A stretch of DNA of 64,000 bases from Physcomitrium patens (taxonomy: Eukaryota; Streptophyta; Bryopsida; Funariales; Funariaceae). The DNA lies in NCBI RefSeq assembly GCF_000002425.4, contig NC_037267.1:4035891-4099890 (forward strand), read 5' to 3'. A program made the translations under genes and the position numbers. How positions within the stretch are numbered: the stretch's first letter is position 1; each line of letters starts with the position of its first letter. Below the pieces are notes generated by a model. The model searched no databases and was not told the origin of the DNA. It saw only the letters and a program-made list of their open reading frames with translations. Of this stretch, positions 23,690 to 35,354 are shown piece after piece.

Positions 23690-25188
23690 ACCCACCTTGT
23701 CTCTAAGGATAAAGGGACTTCTACGTGGAAATGGGGATGGAGCACGGCCTACTTTGATTCAGCCAGCCTTTCGCCTTTTACTTTCACCGTCCACTACCAC
23801 GAGAATTTGTGTGCACTATGAACGGAAATCAGAGATGTCAGATTTGGACGAATGCATGGACGAAGCCCTAATTGCCACTCGCAGAGTGCACACGTGCCCC
23901 AGATTGCTTCGGGGGGTCTGCCTTCCTCTGCACTCGATTCTGCTCCACCCCAATTTCAAGCGCCTGGAAATCTCCTCCGCCCTCGCGCACCGCAGCGCAA
24001 CGCCGCTCCTTTGATGGTGTGTTCCTCACTTTCGAAGCTTTGTGTGTTGTGTAGTTTGAGGCACAATTTCTTTCGTTTGAGTTCGTTTTGTGGGGAAGTC
24101 TGTCCGTGGGCGCGATGTTGCGTGTGATCGGTTGCAGATCTGGTTTACGCTGCTTTGCTCTGTAAGACTGTGTGGGATTCGGTTTCCTAGATCGAGCGAT
24201 ATGTCAGAATTGGGGTGAAGGGGATATCAGGTTTGTAGGGTTTCAGAGTGTGTGTGTGTGTGTGCGCGCGTGTGTCTGTTCCTCTTGGTTAGCGACCTGG
24301 TGTAGGTGCACGACAGATGTGGTAATTCGTGAAGCTTAGTTTAGCTTGAGAGAAGTTTTTAATGACCGTCTTGTCGTCGTTTCAGAGTACTGCGTTTTGG
24401 TGGCCGTTATCGGGTGAAGGCTGTCCACTTTCGATTGTAAGGTATTTCTTCATTTTGGAAAGCGGAGGCAGTAGTTTTCTCCTAGCCTGCCCGAATTTCG
24501 ACATGCGTTGGTGTTGTGATATGGCGCCATGCATTTTTGTGCCCCAATTACCGCAGGGAACGTGTTTAACTCGGACTTGAGGGACCCTGATACGTTAGTT
24601 TCTCCATTTTGCTTGGTATCAAACAATTTCAGGTGAAAATTAGGAGTTTCACTATGGTTTTAGTACCAACATGGATATTGAACTATTATCTATTACTCCA
24701 TGATATCGGGTTCAGCACTTATATGCTCCAGGTTTTAATTGATTGCTAATTTTTTTGTTTGTTCTGCCCATTTAGAGCTCTGCATACTTAATTTGGACTC
24801 TAGGAGTTCGTCTCCTGTGTGGTGTATTTGGGCGTCTATTAGAATTAGAGAACCGTTTTGCACCTGGCGCCTGTTTTATGTATCAGTGTGGTTTGATGGC
24901 ACCAGTATCCGTCGATATCGAAGCTACTGGTCGGTAGAATAGCTGAGAAGTCTACGCTACTTCAGTCGTGCGGAATGCATGCTTGGACGATGCACGTCTA
25001 GGTTGGTGTTTTGTATGCCCCAAAGCTTACAGTTAGATGAATTAGATTCTAACCTGTCGGTTCCTGTATTTGTGGGGTTTTGCAGAATAATAGAGAGCGA
25101 GAGCACGAGAAGTTGAGACTTCAGCGACATTTTTCTTGTCGGGTGGTCAGGTAGCCGTAGAATACTTGGTTTGGTAGATAACTAAGGG
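23690..25188 (+). promoter_or_regulatory. Promoter and leader region of the ARGLU1 gene
   Basis: Base composition jumps from AT-rich repeat to GC-richer sequence at 23690. The protein start is only at 25189, so the leader is probably long and spliced: a good acceptor (ttttgcag) ends at 25085, and the exon 25086-25188 reads straight to the ATG. Short upstream open frames, such as one from 23837, are probably not genes. A (TG)n/(CG)n tract lies at about 24249-24272. The transcription start cannot be fixed from sequence. Confidence 0.55.
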
Positions 25189-27550
25189 ATGCCTCGATCA
25201 TTATCCCGGTCGAGGTCCCCGCCTCGCAAAGAGCGGCACCGAACTTCTGCACGATCACCCTCGCCTACGAAATACCGTCACAGCACAAAACGGAGGAGGG
25301 AATCACATAGAAGCCGATCACCGGTGCATCATGTTCACAGCAGGTGTGTTACAGTGAGAAAACAGTGGGTCTGCATGTTATTATTGTTGGGCTAGAAACC
25401 TACCACGAGAGAGTCCGAGTAGTTTGTCAGACAGTGATGAGTATCATGTACGCATAAAATTGATGAGATGAGAAGCGAAAAGGTATGAGAATGAAGGGGG
25501 GGGGGGAACAGACGAGCTCAGAAGGGATGATAATCATTATATTCTTGGAAGGAGGGGATATGATGCTGTTGCTGCTTGGAGAAAAGCTGGAAGGCTTTGG
25601 GAAGGTCGTCATTTCCGGAACTGTCCAATCGTTTCTGATGTATCGCCGCCCTCTTCCTCTGGTATCCGTACTGTAGATGTGCCTACTAATTGTGTATTGT
25701 ACTCTAGCTCGGCGCTTTGCTACATTCGAGTCAATTATTCCCTGAGTTAGTGATATTACTTAACAGTAATGGCGTAGAGTATATGTACAAGTTGAACCGG
25801 GGTGTAGAGGTCAGATTCCTGAAGGCTCATACAGTATGGTTCTCCCACTCGTGTAGACGTATCACTGACAATATGTCATTGTGACGTGCCCATAATAGGG
25901 CCTGATTTAGATGCGGGAATTTAGTTTCCTGGAAATCGAGTAAATATACCGTCTCAAGAGCCTGACGAAGCTAAATTCATCTTACAGGTACAGGAGTCGG
26001 ACACCAACTCCTAGGCGTTCAAAGCGGCGTAGTCGTTCAAGATCACCAATTAGATCCCGAAGTTCAAGTCTTCTCTCCCTTGAACGAAGAAGAGCCTTCG
26101 ACAAGGTTCGAGAAGACGAAGAGCTTGAGAAGAAAAGGTAATGCCTCGCTAAGAATGGCGTTCTGACCCTCATGGGAAAGATATGTCCAATAAAAAAGAA
26201 ACTGGAAGCCTTAAGGATATACCTCTCATTGTTATCTGCTATGATTCTAATCAAATTGCTGATGTTAACAGGGGAAGTAACATGGAAGAGGAATCAGCCA
26301 AGTAATTTTGCCAAAATAACGGCAGTTTTTCATGGTTAGCATTGATAGAATGGATGGGTTAGCTTTCCATCGCAGTCAAAGTTTGTAGTGGAAGTGACGC
26401 CATGTGGTGAGACATTTCTCCTGGTCCATGGCAGTGCGATTATGTCTGAATCGAATCACTTAGTATCATGTCTCGCACATTTCACGTCGTCCCTCACAGT
26501 GAATGTGTATAGGTCCTTATTGTCCACGGGTGATCAGTGGAGGATATGTTTCAGCTGCCTCTTCAAATTGAGCTTGTTTGTCATCTCTGGATGTACAATG
26601 TGTCACGGTTCGTATGTCGCAGTATATTCGGACCTGACCTCGTGCAACACACCTCAGGTTATGCATCAGTTTTGTGTTGTTTCTATCTGCTTTTACATTG
26701 ACTGCGTGCTTTGAAAGAATCATTATCATGAATGTTAGGTTATCCCCCCTGTATGTTCCACTCAAGCATGGGGATGGGTTTATCCATTACGGGCGTATCA
26801 TTGTCGCTAACTATGCACTATTTATTTACAGGCGGCAGCAAGAGGCTGAAGCAAAGGTTATTGAGGAAGAAACCGCAAAAATAATAGAACAATCTATTAG
26901 AAAGAAAGTTCACGAGGCTCTACACTCGGAAGAGTTTAAGAAGGAGATTGAGTCGAGAATACAGGAGGGCAGGAAAAAAATTATTGATGACATTGCCGCT
27001 CAGCTTGAGAGAGAAAAGGAGGAAGCACTTGCAGAAGCCAGGAGGAATGAGGTATACTTATAAGCCTTTTTCTCGACAGCTGTTATTCTATCTTTTTGTA
27101 CATTCCTCTCGATTGCATATGATATTTTGGCCATGTTGTTCGCCTCCCAATGTCTCTAGAAACATTATTACATCAGTGATAAATGGTGCATGCAAACGAA
27201 GGTGTTTTAGCTTCGGTAATACTTTATTAAGACTTACTTTTGTTCGAGGTGGCTTCTTACTTGTTTCCTTTTCTGAAATCCAGGAGGAAAAAATGAGGGA
27301 GAAAGAGCAGCTAGAACAGATGCTCGAAGAGAATCGACGAAAAATCGAAGAAGCTCAAAGGCGAGCAGCTGAGGAGCAGGCCAGAAAAGAGGAAGAACGT
27401 TATCGTGAGTTGGAGACTCTACAACGGCAAAAGGAGGAAGCGTTGCGAAGGAGAAAGTTGGAAGAGGAGCAAGGACGGCAAGAACAAATGAAAATCTTGG
27501 GCAAAAAGAACACTCGCCCCAAGTTGTCGTTTGCGCTTGGGTTCAAGTGA
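25189..27550 (+). CDS. ARGLU1-like arginine/glutamate-rich nuclear protein, 4 coding exons
   Basis: Proposed exons are 25189-25343, 25988-26137, 26832-27051 and 27284-27550. All introns are GT-AG and phases fit (2, 2, 0), giving 263 residues, close to the roughly 270 of animal ARGLU1. Residues 1 to about 85 are Arg/Ser-rich (MPRSLSRSRSPPRK and several RSRSP repeats), like splicing factors. From about 90 to 250 it is a long Glu/Arg/Lys coiled coil (VIEEETAKIIEQ..., LEQMLEENRRKIEEAQRRA). It ends in the family hallmark KILGKKNTRPKLSFALG. Animal ARGLU1 acts in the nucleus on transcription and alternative splicing; a role in plant RNA processing is inferred from this. The ATG is the first in frame after a splice acceptor and begins the RS domain. 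Confidence 0.9.
25496..25506 (+). repeat. Run of 11 G in intron 1 of the ARGLU1 gene
   Basis: An uninterrupted G homopolymer lies in the first coding intron, a place prone to sequencing error. It does not affect the coding exons. Confidence 0.8.
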
Positions 27551-29130
27551 CTAGCAACTTTGTATTGTATTGCATCAGGATAGTCTCTTATTTCGTAGCA
27601 TGTTCTTTTCTTTTCTTTAATTTTGTTTCTTTTCCCCCTTCAGAGCATTCTACCGTTGTTAAGTGAAGCGATGAGTTGGTAGCTCTTAGGTTTAGGAAGT
27701 TGTGTGCATCTCGCAGCCAGGTAGTGGGTTGGATAGAAAAAAATGAATGTTTTCAAGAGAACTCAATGTAAATCGTATTCTTGACTTCCTACAAACCTCA
27801 TCTTTTTATTTGTTGTTGACTTTGTCAGGAGTTCTGTTACTATTTACTTGCGTCTTACCTTATCAAGACTTCTTTAGTTCTTTTCTTTAAGTATATTTAG
27901 GTGTGTGTGTGCGTGTGTGTGTGGTGCCTTAAATGCATCGTATTCGGCTTTGTATGCAAAGTTTGGAACTTCAAGGGCTGGAGAGAATGTAGATGACTTT
28001 AGAATGTAGATGACTTAGATACCTCCTTTTCACACTTAAAAATTTCATAAAAGTTTAAATCCAAAACCAATCCATGGATAACCTTGGCAATGTTTGCCAT
28101 CAAATCCAAGATTCTCTTGGATCACGTTCCTCTTGTTTATTGCAGTTTTTGAATATATTCTTCGATCTATTCTCATCACAGATGCCTCTCAAGTGGACTT
28201 GTATGAAACATGCAACAAATGCAATGGATCATTGTATTTGAAATTGATACTTCATTGCCATATGCAGCAGGGATCTTAAGGTCCTTGGCCTATCTGAAGT
28301 GCTGATACATTATAGGTATCCTAATGTGGTTTGTATTGCATGTCTGCCTATAGCTGATTATTGGAAGCAGTTCTGGCAGGATAGAGAGTGAAGTGATTTG
28401 ATTCAAAATTTGAGTTGTTCAGTCGTGTTCTGCATTAAGTAAAAGTTGACCAAAATATATGTTATTCAATCAACAACTCTTACATTGATCAGTTGGATGT
28501 GCAAAATATATAGCAGAACTTGTTGTCAATGCTTTCAATGTGAAGGATTTAAACTCATGTATACCTTTTCGGTTGAATAATGTTTTGAAAGATGGAAAAT
28601 GATAAAATCTGATTACTTGATTACAAAAATGTGTTCATACATGTGAAGCACAGTGAAGGTTGAAGCACCATGGTTGGTTAAAACAACTTTAGATTTAACC
28701 AAGACAAAAAAGTTCATGTACAAAGAACTATCATAAAAATAAAAATGAATACTGCAATAAAATTTTAGACAATATTTTGTTCAATTACATGTGTGTGTTT
28801 GTTATAATTTTATTCTTAAAACGAAGAAGTTTACTAGAAAAAACAGGTCAAAGAAAACCTTGTTTAAGAAGAGAAATGCATCACATCACAAAATATTTAA
28901 TCACAAATCTTTTATACAGGTAGAGTATTTGGAAAAAATTCACAAATTAGTATAACTTTTATAACTTTTAAGTAACTTTTAATTAAGTCATGATTTTTGT
29001 ATTTAATTGATAAAAAATTATTTCTGATTACCTCCGTTTCAATTTGACGTTAATGTTACCAAACTACTAATTCACATACCTTGGTGCCTCCGACAAAAGT
29101 TATCTCACAATTCTTTCAAAATGATAAAGA
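27551..29130. other. Intergenic: ARGLU1 3' region and AT-rich spacer, no gene seen
   Basis: The ARGLU1 3' untranslated region probably extends to about 27790 (a tgtaa-type plant element at 27767-27771 before cttgacttcc). A (GT)n tract lies at about 27900-27922. The rest, to 29130, is AT-rich without a supported gene or a recognisable transposon. Confidence 0.5.
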
Positions 29131-29202
29131 GGGGTATCGGGAGAATCGAACTCCCGACCTCTTGCACCCTAAGCAAGAATCATACCACTAGACCAGATAC
29201 CC
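29131..29202 (-). tRNA. tRNA-Pro (anticodon AGG)
   Basis: The minus strand gives a 72-nt cloverleaf. The acceptor stem GGGTATC pairs with GATACCC, the discriminator is C and there is no encoded CCA (nuclear type). The D arm is TGGTCTAGTGGTA. The anticodon stem CTTGC pairs with GCAAG around loop TTAGGGT, with AGG at positions 34-36. The T arm is GGGAG-TTCGATT-CTCCC, so both internal polymerase III boxes are intact. There is no intron. A TTTT run about 10 nt downstream (29121-29118) can terminate polymerase III. Confidence 0.97.
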
Positions 29203-30064
29203 AAATGGATGTGTTGTGGCCACAGAACAAAATTTTTATATAAAATAATTCTATCAATAACTAAATTCTGAACTGGACTTGCTCAGAGCCCCTCTAAAGA
29301 TGGCGGCACGTCGGTATGTCTTTTCTATTCCCGCATGTGGACAATATCCCTTGTGCAATCAAGCGGTGAGACCTTAACTGCCCTAAATGAGGGTTTAGGG
29401 TTTATCTGAACTCTGAGGAATTGTGGGGAAAACACACCCCATCTGTAAAAATAGGTCACATGTTTCCAGTATTACACGTTCCCAACATTTGATTAAAGAG
29501 TACAAGGGATTGTTCGGTGGAGCGGTGTAGTGGTGATTACTCTGTCTGCTGCGCTGTCTCAAAACCTGACGCGAGGCTTCCAGCACTATGCTTCAAGCAT
29601 GACTTTGCAACATACCAAGGGAATCCAATATCGGTGACTCGGATGATCGAGTTGGAATTCCTTCGTTCATATGCTTGTTTATCATCCGAAGCCTTCTGGT
29701 TGATGGTCTTCGGTATTTTAGTAAGTTTGTGAGGTTCGCAGGAAGATGCTTCCGTGGCAAATTCTGGGGCATGGGTACTTGGATTCCCTTGATTGTCAAA
29801 GGTTTACGTACTTTTGGGCAGGTTGCTGAATAATCTACCGAGAGTTTGCATCATCAGAGTAGGATTATTTGCCGTGACAGAGGGACAGTGGAAGGTAGGA
29901 TCGAAGCTCGTGAGAGGGAAGTGAGTTTGTGAAACTCGAGAACATTGCTTTCCGCTAAAGCCCACATCGATACTTCCAACGAATTAGGTCAAGTACTTTC
30001 AATTCTAAGCCCGTCAATCAAACTTGAACATTAATTCGGTTTATTTTGTACGAATTGATTGCCG
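29203..30064 (+). other. Unresolved transcribed-looking stretch upstream of the membrane-protein gene
   Basis: GC-richer, non-repeat sequence. An ATG in strong plant context (aagATGGCGGC, 29300) opens 22 codons up to a fair donor (gtgaga, 29366). An open frame ends at a strong donor (gtaagt, 29721). A third, stop-free frame at 29603-29833 encodes a hydrophobic then basic peptide (RSLLVDGLRYFSKFVRFAGR). I could not join these into one consistent gene. They may be leader exons of the gene that starts at 30065, or a separate small gene. Confidence 0.3.
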
Positions 30065-31735
30065 ATGAGTGCAGCCGATCATCTCGCTGCCATGACCTCC
30101 GCATCATACATGGGGAGTGCCCCCAGTGAAGATGGTGTCAAGCCGCCCATCCATGAAAGCAGCGCAATCTTATTGCTTCTGGGGTCGTTTCTTGCTGCCA
30201 TGTGTGAGTTCTGTGCAACGCCCTCCTTATTTCTTGATGTATATGGACCCTTGGATCCTTAAGCGTGATGAATTGCTTTGGTGTGGCTATGGTTTGACAA
30301 TGTGGTGTGAATGTAGAAAACAGCTCCTCTTCTACTAGTACCTCTGTTTTTAACAGACTCCCAAGGCAGAAGATGGATTGGAGCGAAGATTGGCCTCTGT
30401 ATCTTTGGATTTGGATTTACAACCATCCTTGGTGTCCTCACAACAACCAACTGGCGTGTAGTGGCTCCTTATGTTGGCATGTCTCTTGAGGCCTTGCAGT
30501 CCGCCTTTAATGGTTCGTAAACCCTAAAGCATGTTTTTTCACTTCCTTAGTTTAATCGTGCCAAATCTAATTCGTGTTTGGTTCATTTTCCTTAGAGTGA
30601 ATACTTGTGTGAATGCCTTCGAGTCACGACGTTACTAAAGTTTTTGAATCAGCTGTCCTACTTTTTTTGTTTTCTCTATTTGTTTATTGTTAAGTTGATA
30701 TTTTTTGAAAATCTACATAACGCATTGTGAGTTGCAGCTTGGTATCAGAACTGAATTTTCATCGAATAACTGCGTGGTATTGTGGACAGTGGCAAAAGAG
30801 CTACCGGGAGATTTGGCGGAGTGGCTAGATTCAGGCAAAGGATTTTATCTTCTCATCAAGACTTTCGTTGCATTTGCTGTTGTAGCGCTGTTATGCGGTA
30901 GTGCGTTCCCTATGTTGCAGAGAAGGTTTAACTCTTTGAAAGTAAGGATCAAAGGGACAGATGCCAGTTTGGAGCCTCGAAGTGTAAATGTAAATTCCCA
31001 ACTATTGGATTCTTCTTTTACCCAGTCGAAATGCAGAGGTTAGGTACTATCCAATATCGTTGATGCGATAGAAGTTGTCCCTCTTAAGATTCAATTCTTT
31101 GTCTACTTTGTAAAAGTGTGCGAGGTAAGGTCTTCATTTAAAATCTCGCTTAGAATACCAAGTGTTATCGGACAGTTGCTCAATCTTGATGTCATCGCTG
31201 TTGTTTTAATTTTGGATTCAACGTGCTTTTAAGACTAAAGTTTTTCCAAACGTTGGGACAGAGGGAGGAAATAGCTGCTTCACGCTCAAGGCAGCAACTC
31301 GAGCTACAAGAAAAGGCACGTGAGAAGGACGAATTGCTGCGGCAGCGACGGGTGGCACGAATCGCCCAAGAAGAGCAAAGATTACGAAGTAAAGCACACC
31401 CTATCAATTCTAGCATGCATTATCTTATTTCTATGCTAAGCGTTCGATACTCTTGGACTATCGCTGTGTACGCTGTAGCACACTACATCATTGCGTTCTT
31501 AGTTTATATTTATGCTACATTATTTGTTCAAGCCATTACACCGTTTCTAACTTGTTTCACATAATGATGGATTCGAAAAGCAGTTACATTTCAGGTTCTG
31601 TTAGTATCTCGATATTGTCCTTTTCACCGTTGGCTGGTATGCAGATTCCGTGAAAATTTGCTTTGATCACATTTGTCTGTTGGGGCAGGCTTTGGGAAAA
31701 ACTTCGGCACAGGTGTTGGACGGTTTGCAAGATGA
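30065..31735 (+). CDS. Uncharacterised three-segment membrane protein with coiled-coil tail, 5 exons
   Basis: Proposed exons are 30065-30203, 30357-30516, 30749-30983, 31262-31388 and 31689-31735. All introns are GT-AG with matching phases (1, 2, 0, 1), giving 235 residues. Hydrophobic segments lie at about 32-46 (AILLLLGSFLAAM), 54-75 (IGLCIFGFGFTTILGVL) and 132-153 (FYLLIKTFVAFAVVALLCG). The soluble tail, about 179-221, is a charged coiled coil (QLELQEKAREKDELLRQRR), ending FGKNFGTGVGRFAR. The start is MSAADHLAAM. I do not recognise the family; an organelle or endomembrane location is possible but not shown. The donor at 30517 (gtaaac) was chosen because the alternative gttcgt gives an early stop. 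The exon 3 end could also be at 30989. Confidence 0.65.
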
Positions 31736-32311
31736 TCGGTGACATCGGGCAATCTGCACAACTGTGCACTGAACTTCATTGTCTTTCATTTCCAGGTGAA
31801 GTTCACTGGGGAAAAGAGGTCGAGATTGTCAAAGGCAAGTGTAGAATTAGCTCTTATATAAAGCATGAAACCTGGACGACTGGCTGTACAATGACACAAC
31901 ACTGTATCATTTTCATAATCTATAACAATTGGACAATAACTAGTGTTTTTGTTATGTGTGGGCTTTGTTAATAACTTTATAACGATGTAGACAACGTGCA
32001 CAATGCATTGTGAACGTTATAAGTTCAGGTACATTGTCTGGAATGAGAATGTCGAATGTTACCTAACGACGGCAAAGAATGGCTCAGGAGCGATTATTTA
32101 TGTTGCCAGCGTTAATTATTAAAAGTGAGATATTCCAACATTCCCAACTGAATATACGCGCGAAGGATAAAAATCGAAATTGTGGTTTTCACGGTCTACA
32201 GAATTTTAGTTATCTTACTGTATTATTAAATTGTAATAAAGATGAGTGCATTCAAGATGTTATCTACTCAGCAACAGAAAGAGATAGAAAAATAGAATTG
32301 TCCACGATATA
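31736..32311. other. 3' region between two convergent genes
   Basis: Moderately AT-rich. It probably holds the 3' untranslated region of the plus-strand membrane-protein gene and, from about 32300 upward, that of HSP90. Short open frames on both strands have no features suggesting a gene. Confidence 0.5.
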
Positions 32312-32317
32312 TTTATT
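32312..32317 (-). terminator. Candidate polyadenylation signal of HSP90
   Basis: AATAAA on the minus strand, about 230 nt after the HSP90 stop codon. Position and orientation fit a 3'-end signal. Plant signals are degenerate, so this is only a candidate. Confidence 0.45.
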
Positions 32318-32547
32318 CAAAGGATGTAGGGCCCTATACAATTATCACAAACATTCTTTGAACTACTCGTGCACAGAGGTGTAGAGTGAATGCACTTAGG
32401 TTGAAGCATAACCTTCTGTGTAAGGTTGTGCAGCATTGCCTTCGGATAGAAAGTCACTCCTCCAAGCATTAATTCCTACGGCTACCGTGCAAAATTGGTG
32501 ATAACTTATCTCAATTTTTAAACTACTCTGGCTCAACAAGACTTCAC

Positions 32548-34976
32548 TTAATCCACTTCCTCCATCTTCGATCCCTCCTCGTCGACATCAGCCTCCAGTG
32601 CTGGCATGTCAGCGTCAGCATCCGTGGCGTCATCGTCAATGCTCAGACCCAACTTCAACATCCGGTGAATTCTGTTACCGAACGTATTCGGCTCCTCCAA
32701 ACTGAACCCTGACGTCAACAGAGCAGTCTCGAACAACAACAATACCAAATCCTTCACGCTCTTGTCATTCTTGTCCACCTCCGCTCTCTTACGCAGCTCC
32801 TCCATAATCTGATTGTCCGGGTTAATCTCCATTGTCTTCTTTGAAGACATGTAGCTCGACATGCTGCTGTCACGCAACGCCTGCGCCTTCATGATCCTCT
32901 CCATATTTGCGGACCATCCGTACTCGCCCGTCACAAGAACGCAAGGGGAGTCCACAATCCTATCCGACACCACCACCTTCTCTACCTTGTCACCCAAAAT
33001 GTCCTTAATCGTCTTGCATAGTGGCTCGAACCGAGCCTTCTTCTCTTCCTTCTTCTTTTTCTCCTCCTCGGTATCCTCCAACACAAGCCCTTCCTTCGTT
33101 GCCGACACCAGCTTCTTCCCGTCAAACTCCTTCAATTGCCCCACCGCATACTCATCAATCGCATCCACCATGAACAGCACTTCGTATCCTCTCCTCTTCA
33201 GCTTCTCTAAGAATGGAGAGTTCTCCACCGCTTTCTTGCTCTCTCCCGTGATGTAGTAGATGTCCTTCTGCCCCTCCTTCATCCGGGTTACGTAGTCCTT
33301 CAGGCTCGTCATCTCATCACCGCTCTTCGTTGAGTGATACCTCAGCAAGTCCGCTAGCTTTGATCTGTTCTGGCTGTCCTCATGGATACCCAGCTTCAAG
33401 TTCTTCGAGAATGCTTCGTAGAACTTCTGGTAATCCTCCTTGTTCTCTGCGATCTCCGAGAACATCTCCATACACTTCTTCACCAAGTTCTTCCTGATCA
33501 CCTTCAGAATCTTGCTCTGCTGCAATGTTTCACGAGAGATGTTCAGAGGGAGATCCTCAGAATCCACCACTCCCTTCACGAACCCCAGGTACTCGGGTAT
33601 CAACTCCTCACAATTATCCATGATGAACACTCTCCTCACGTACAGCTTTATGTTGTTCTGCTTCTTCCTCGAATCGAACAGATCGAACGGAGCTCTCTTC
33701 GGCACGAAGAGCACCGACTTGAACTCCAGCTGCCCTTCGACCGAGAAATGCTTCACGGCCAGGTGCTCCTCCCAGTCGTTCGTCAAGCTCTTGTAGAACG
33801 CAGCATACTCCTCCTTCGTCACATCCTCCGGCTTGCGCATCCAGATGGGTTTCTGTTTGTTTATTAGCGTCCACTCGCGTGAAATCTCTTTCACCTTTTT
33901 CTTCTTCTTATCCTTTTCTTTCTCTTCGTCAACTTCCTCAATCTTCCCCTCCTCGTCCTTCTTATCGTCTTCGTCTTCATCGTCAGACACCTCTTTCTCT
34001 GTGGTCTTCTCCGTCCACAGTGAGATAGGGTAGCTGATGAACTCTGAGTGCTTCTTCACTAAGTCCTTCAACCTCCTCTCTTCCAAGTATTCTAATTGGT
34101 CTTCCTTCAGATACAGCTTGATATGGGTACCACGCCCCAGTGGCTCACCCGATGTGTCTCGTGTGATGGTGAAAGACCCTCCTGCTTGGGACTCCCAAAT
34201 GTACTGCTCGTCGTCGTTGTGCTTCGAGGTGACCACGACCTTCTCAGCAACCAGGTATGCAGAATAGAAACCAACACCGAACTGTCCAATCATGCTCACA
34301 TCAGCTCCCGCAGAAAGTGCCTCCATGAACTCCTTCGTCCCAGATCTGGCAATAGTTCCCAAATTGTTCACCATGTCAGCCTTCGTCATACCAATACCGC
34401 TGTCTATGATGCTCAAGGTGTTGTTCGCCTTATCGGGAACAATGTGGATAAAGAGCTCTGGCTGACCATCTAGTTTGCTCTTATCTGTCAAGGACTCGAA
34501 GCGAATCTTGTCCAAAGCCTGCAAATGCACATGTACGAATAATGACAAGTAAGAATTACTGCTTTAATCACGAGCATTACACACTGGATAATGTCTGAAC
34601 CAAGACAATCATTAGAACAGAAACGACATCGAAGTCAATTCGGCACTGGGAAACCAGTACAACTTAAATACACGGCAGTTGTGAACAACAACTGCAGACA
34701 TGACAATCAAATTCACCACCCAAAATCTAACACTCTACGGGAAACGCCGGCCTCGCCAACTCCACCGCAAATGACAAATAGAGACACGATGAGACACAAA
34801 CAGTACACAAGCAAGGGTGAAAAAACACTTACATCCGAGGAATTACTGATGAGTTCTCGCAAGAAAATCTCCTTGTTGCTATAGAAGGTGTTAATGATCA
34901 AACTCAACAATTGATTGATCTCCGCCTGGAAAGCGAAAGTCTCGACCTCAGGGCCAGACATGGTCACATCCGCCAT
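32548..34976 (-). CDS. HSP90: Cytosolic heat shock protein 90, 2 coding exons
   Basis: Exons are 34976-34833 and 34518-32548 on the minus strand, joined in phase 0 within ...ISNSSD/ALDKIRF, giving 704 residues, the usual length. The N-terminal GHKL ATPase has the Glu-bearing [12 protein letters not shown] (about 35-46), DSGIGM (87-92), the lid [11 protein letters not shown] and [13 protein letters not shown] (from 126). A Lys/Glu/Asp-rich linker lies at about 222-260. The middle domain carries the catalytic Arg of NISRETLQQ (Arg377). The C-terminus is MEEVD, the docking site for TPR co-chaperones, which marks the cytosolic class. No signal peptide or KDEL is present. It folds kinases, receptors and other clients with ATP. 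No breaks were seen, so it should be functional. Confidence 0.98.
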
Positions 34977-35340
34977 TGTGTAATCCTTCCCACAACGGGC
35001 TCAGTAGACAGACTCACCAACAAAAAGTCTTTCAGAGAAACCGAACAGCCTGTTAGGATCTCAAGCCAATTTAGAACGCCCTCGCACAAAACCGATCAGT
35101 GATGAAGTTAAGGAAGAGCACTTCGATACAGAATGCTAAGCGGTCAGCGGAAAAACTAAGTGCACGCGGGGTAACGGGAGACAGTTCCCGTCGTCACAAG
35201 CTTCACAGCGGCTATGGAAATTGTGCTAACTACTGCAGATAGGGAGCAGGGGAGGAGCAAATTCATACCGGCAGGAAGGGCCGCCTTCAGAAGCATCTAG
35301 AGCCTCCGCCCGACGATTCGAATGGAAACCGCCCCCACTA

Positions 35341-35354
35341 GAACCTTCCCGAGG
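35341..35354 (-). promoter_or_regulatory. Candidate heat shock element
   Basis: The plus strand reads GAAccTTCccGAg, that is, GAAnnTTC perfect with a third unit in which one base differs. Heat shock factors bind such alternating nGAAn units. It lies 365 bp upstream of the HSP90 ATG. A single site of this kind is also expected by chance now and then. Confidence 0.5.

Larger units (their letters stand above)
20905..23690. repeat. Copy 2 of the approximately 2.7-kb repeat (uninterrupted)
   Basis: Non-coding, AT-rich. It matches 11530-12654 plus 14267-15828. The motif around cagtgaatgaaagc at its start (about 20912) recurs at its end (about 23622) and at 15753, so the unit may be part of a tandem array or carry terminal direct repeats. 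Two short tandem duplications inside it (22578-22759 and 23270-23547) are absent from copy 1. It abuts the ARGLU1 gene island. Confidence 0.7.

Noticed and set aside
23697-24127. Possible small gene (90-105 codon overlapping frames)
   Set aside because: Three frames overlap in GC-rich leader DNA of the ARGLU1 gene and none shows a recognisable protein; more likely uORFs.
32861-34473. Several plus-strand open frames over the HSP90 gene, up to 161 codons
   Set aside because: They lie antisense to conserved HSP90 codons, have no family features, and are expected shadows of a GC-balanced, biased coding sequence.
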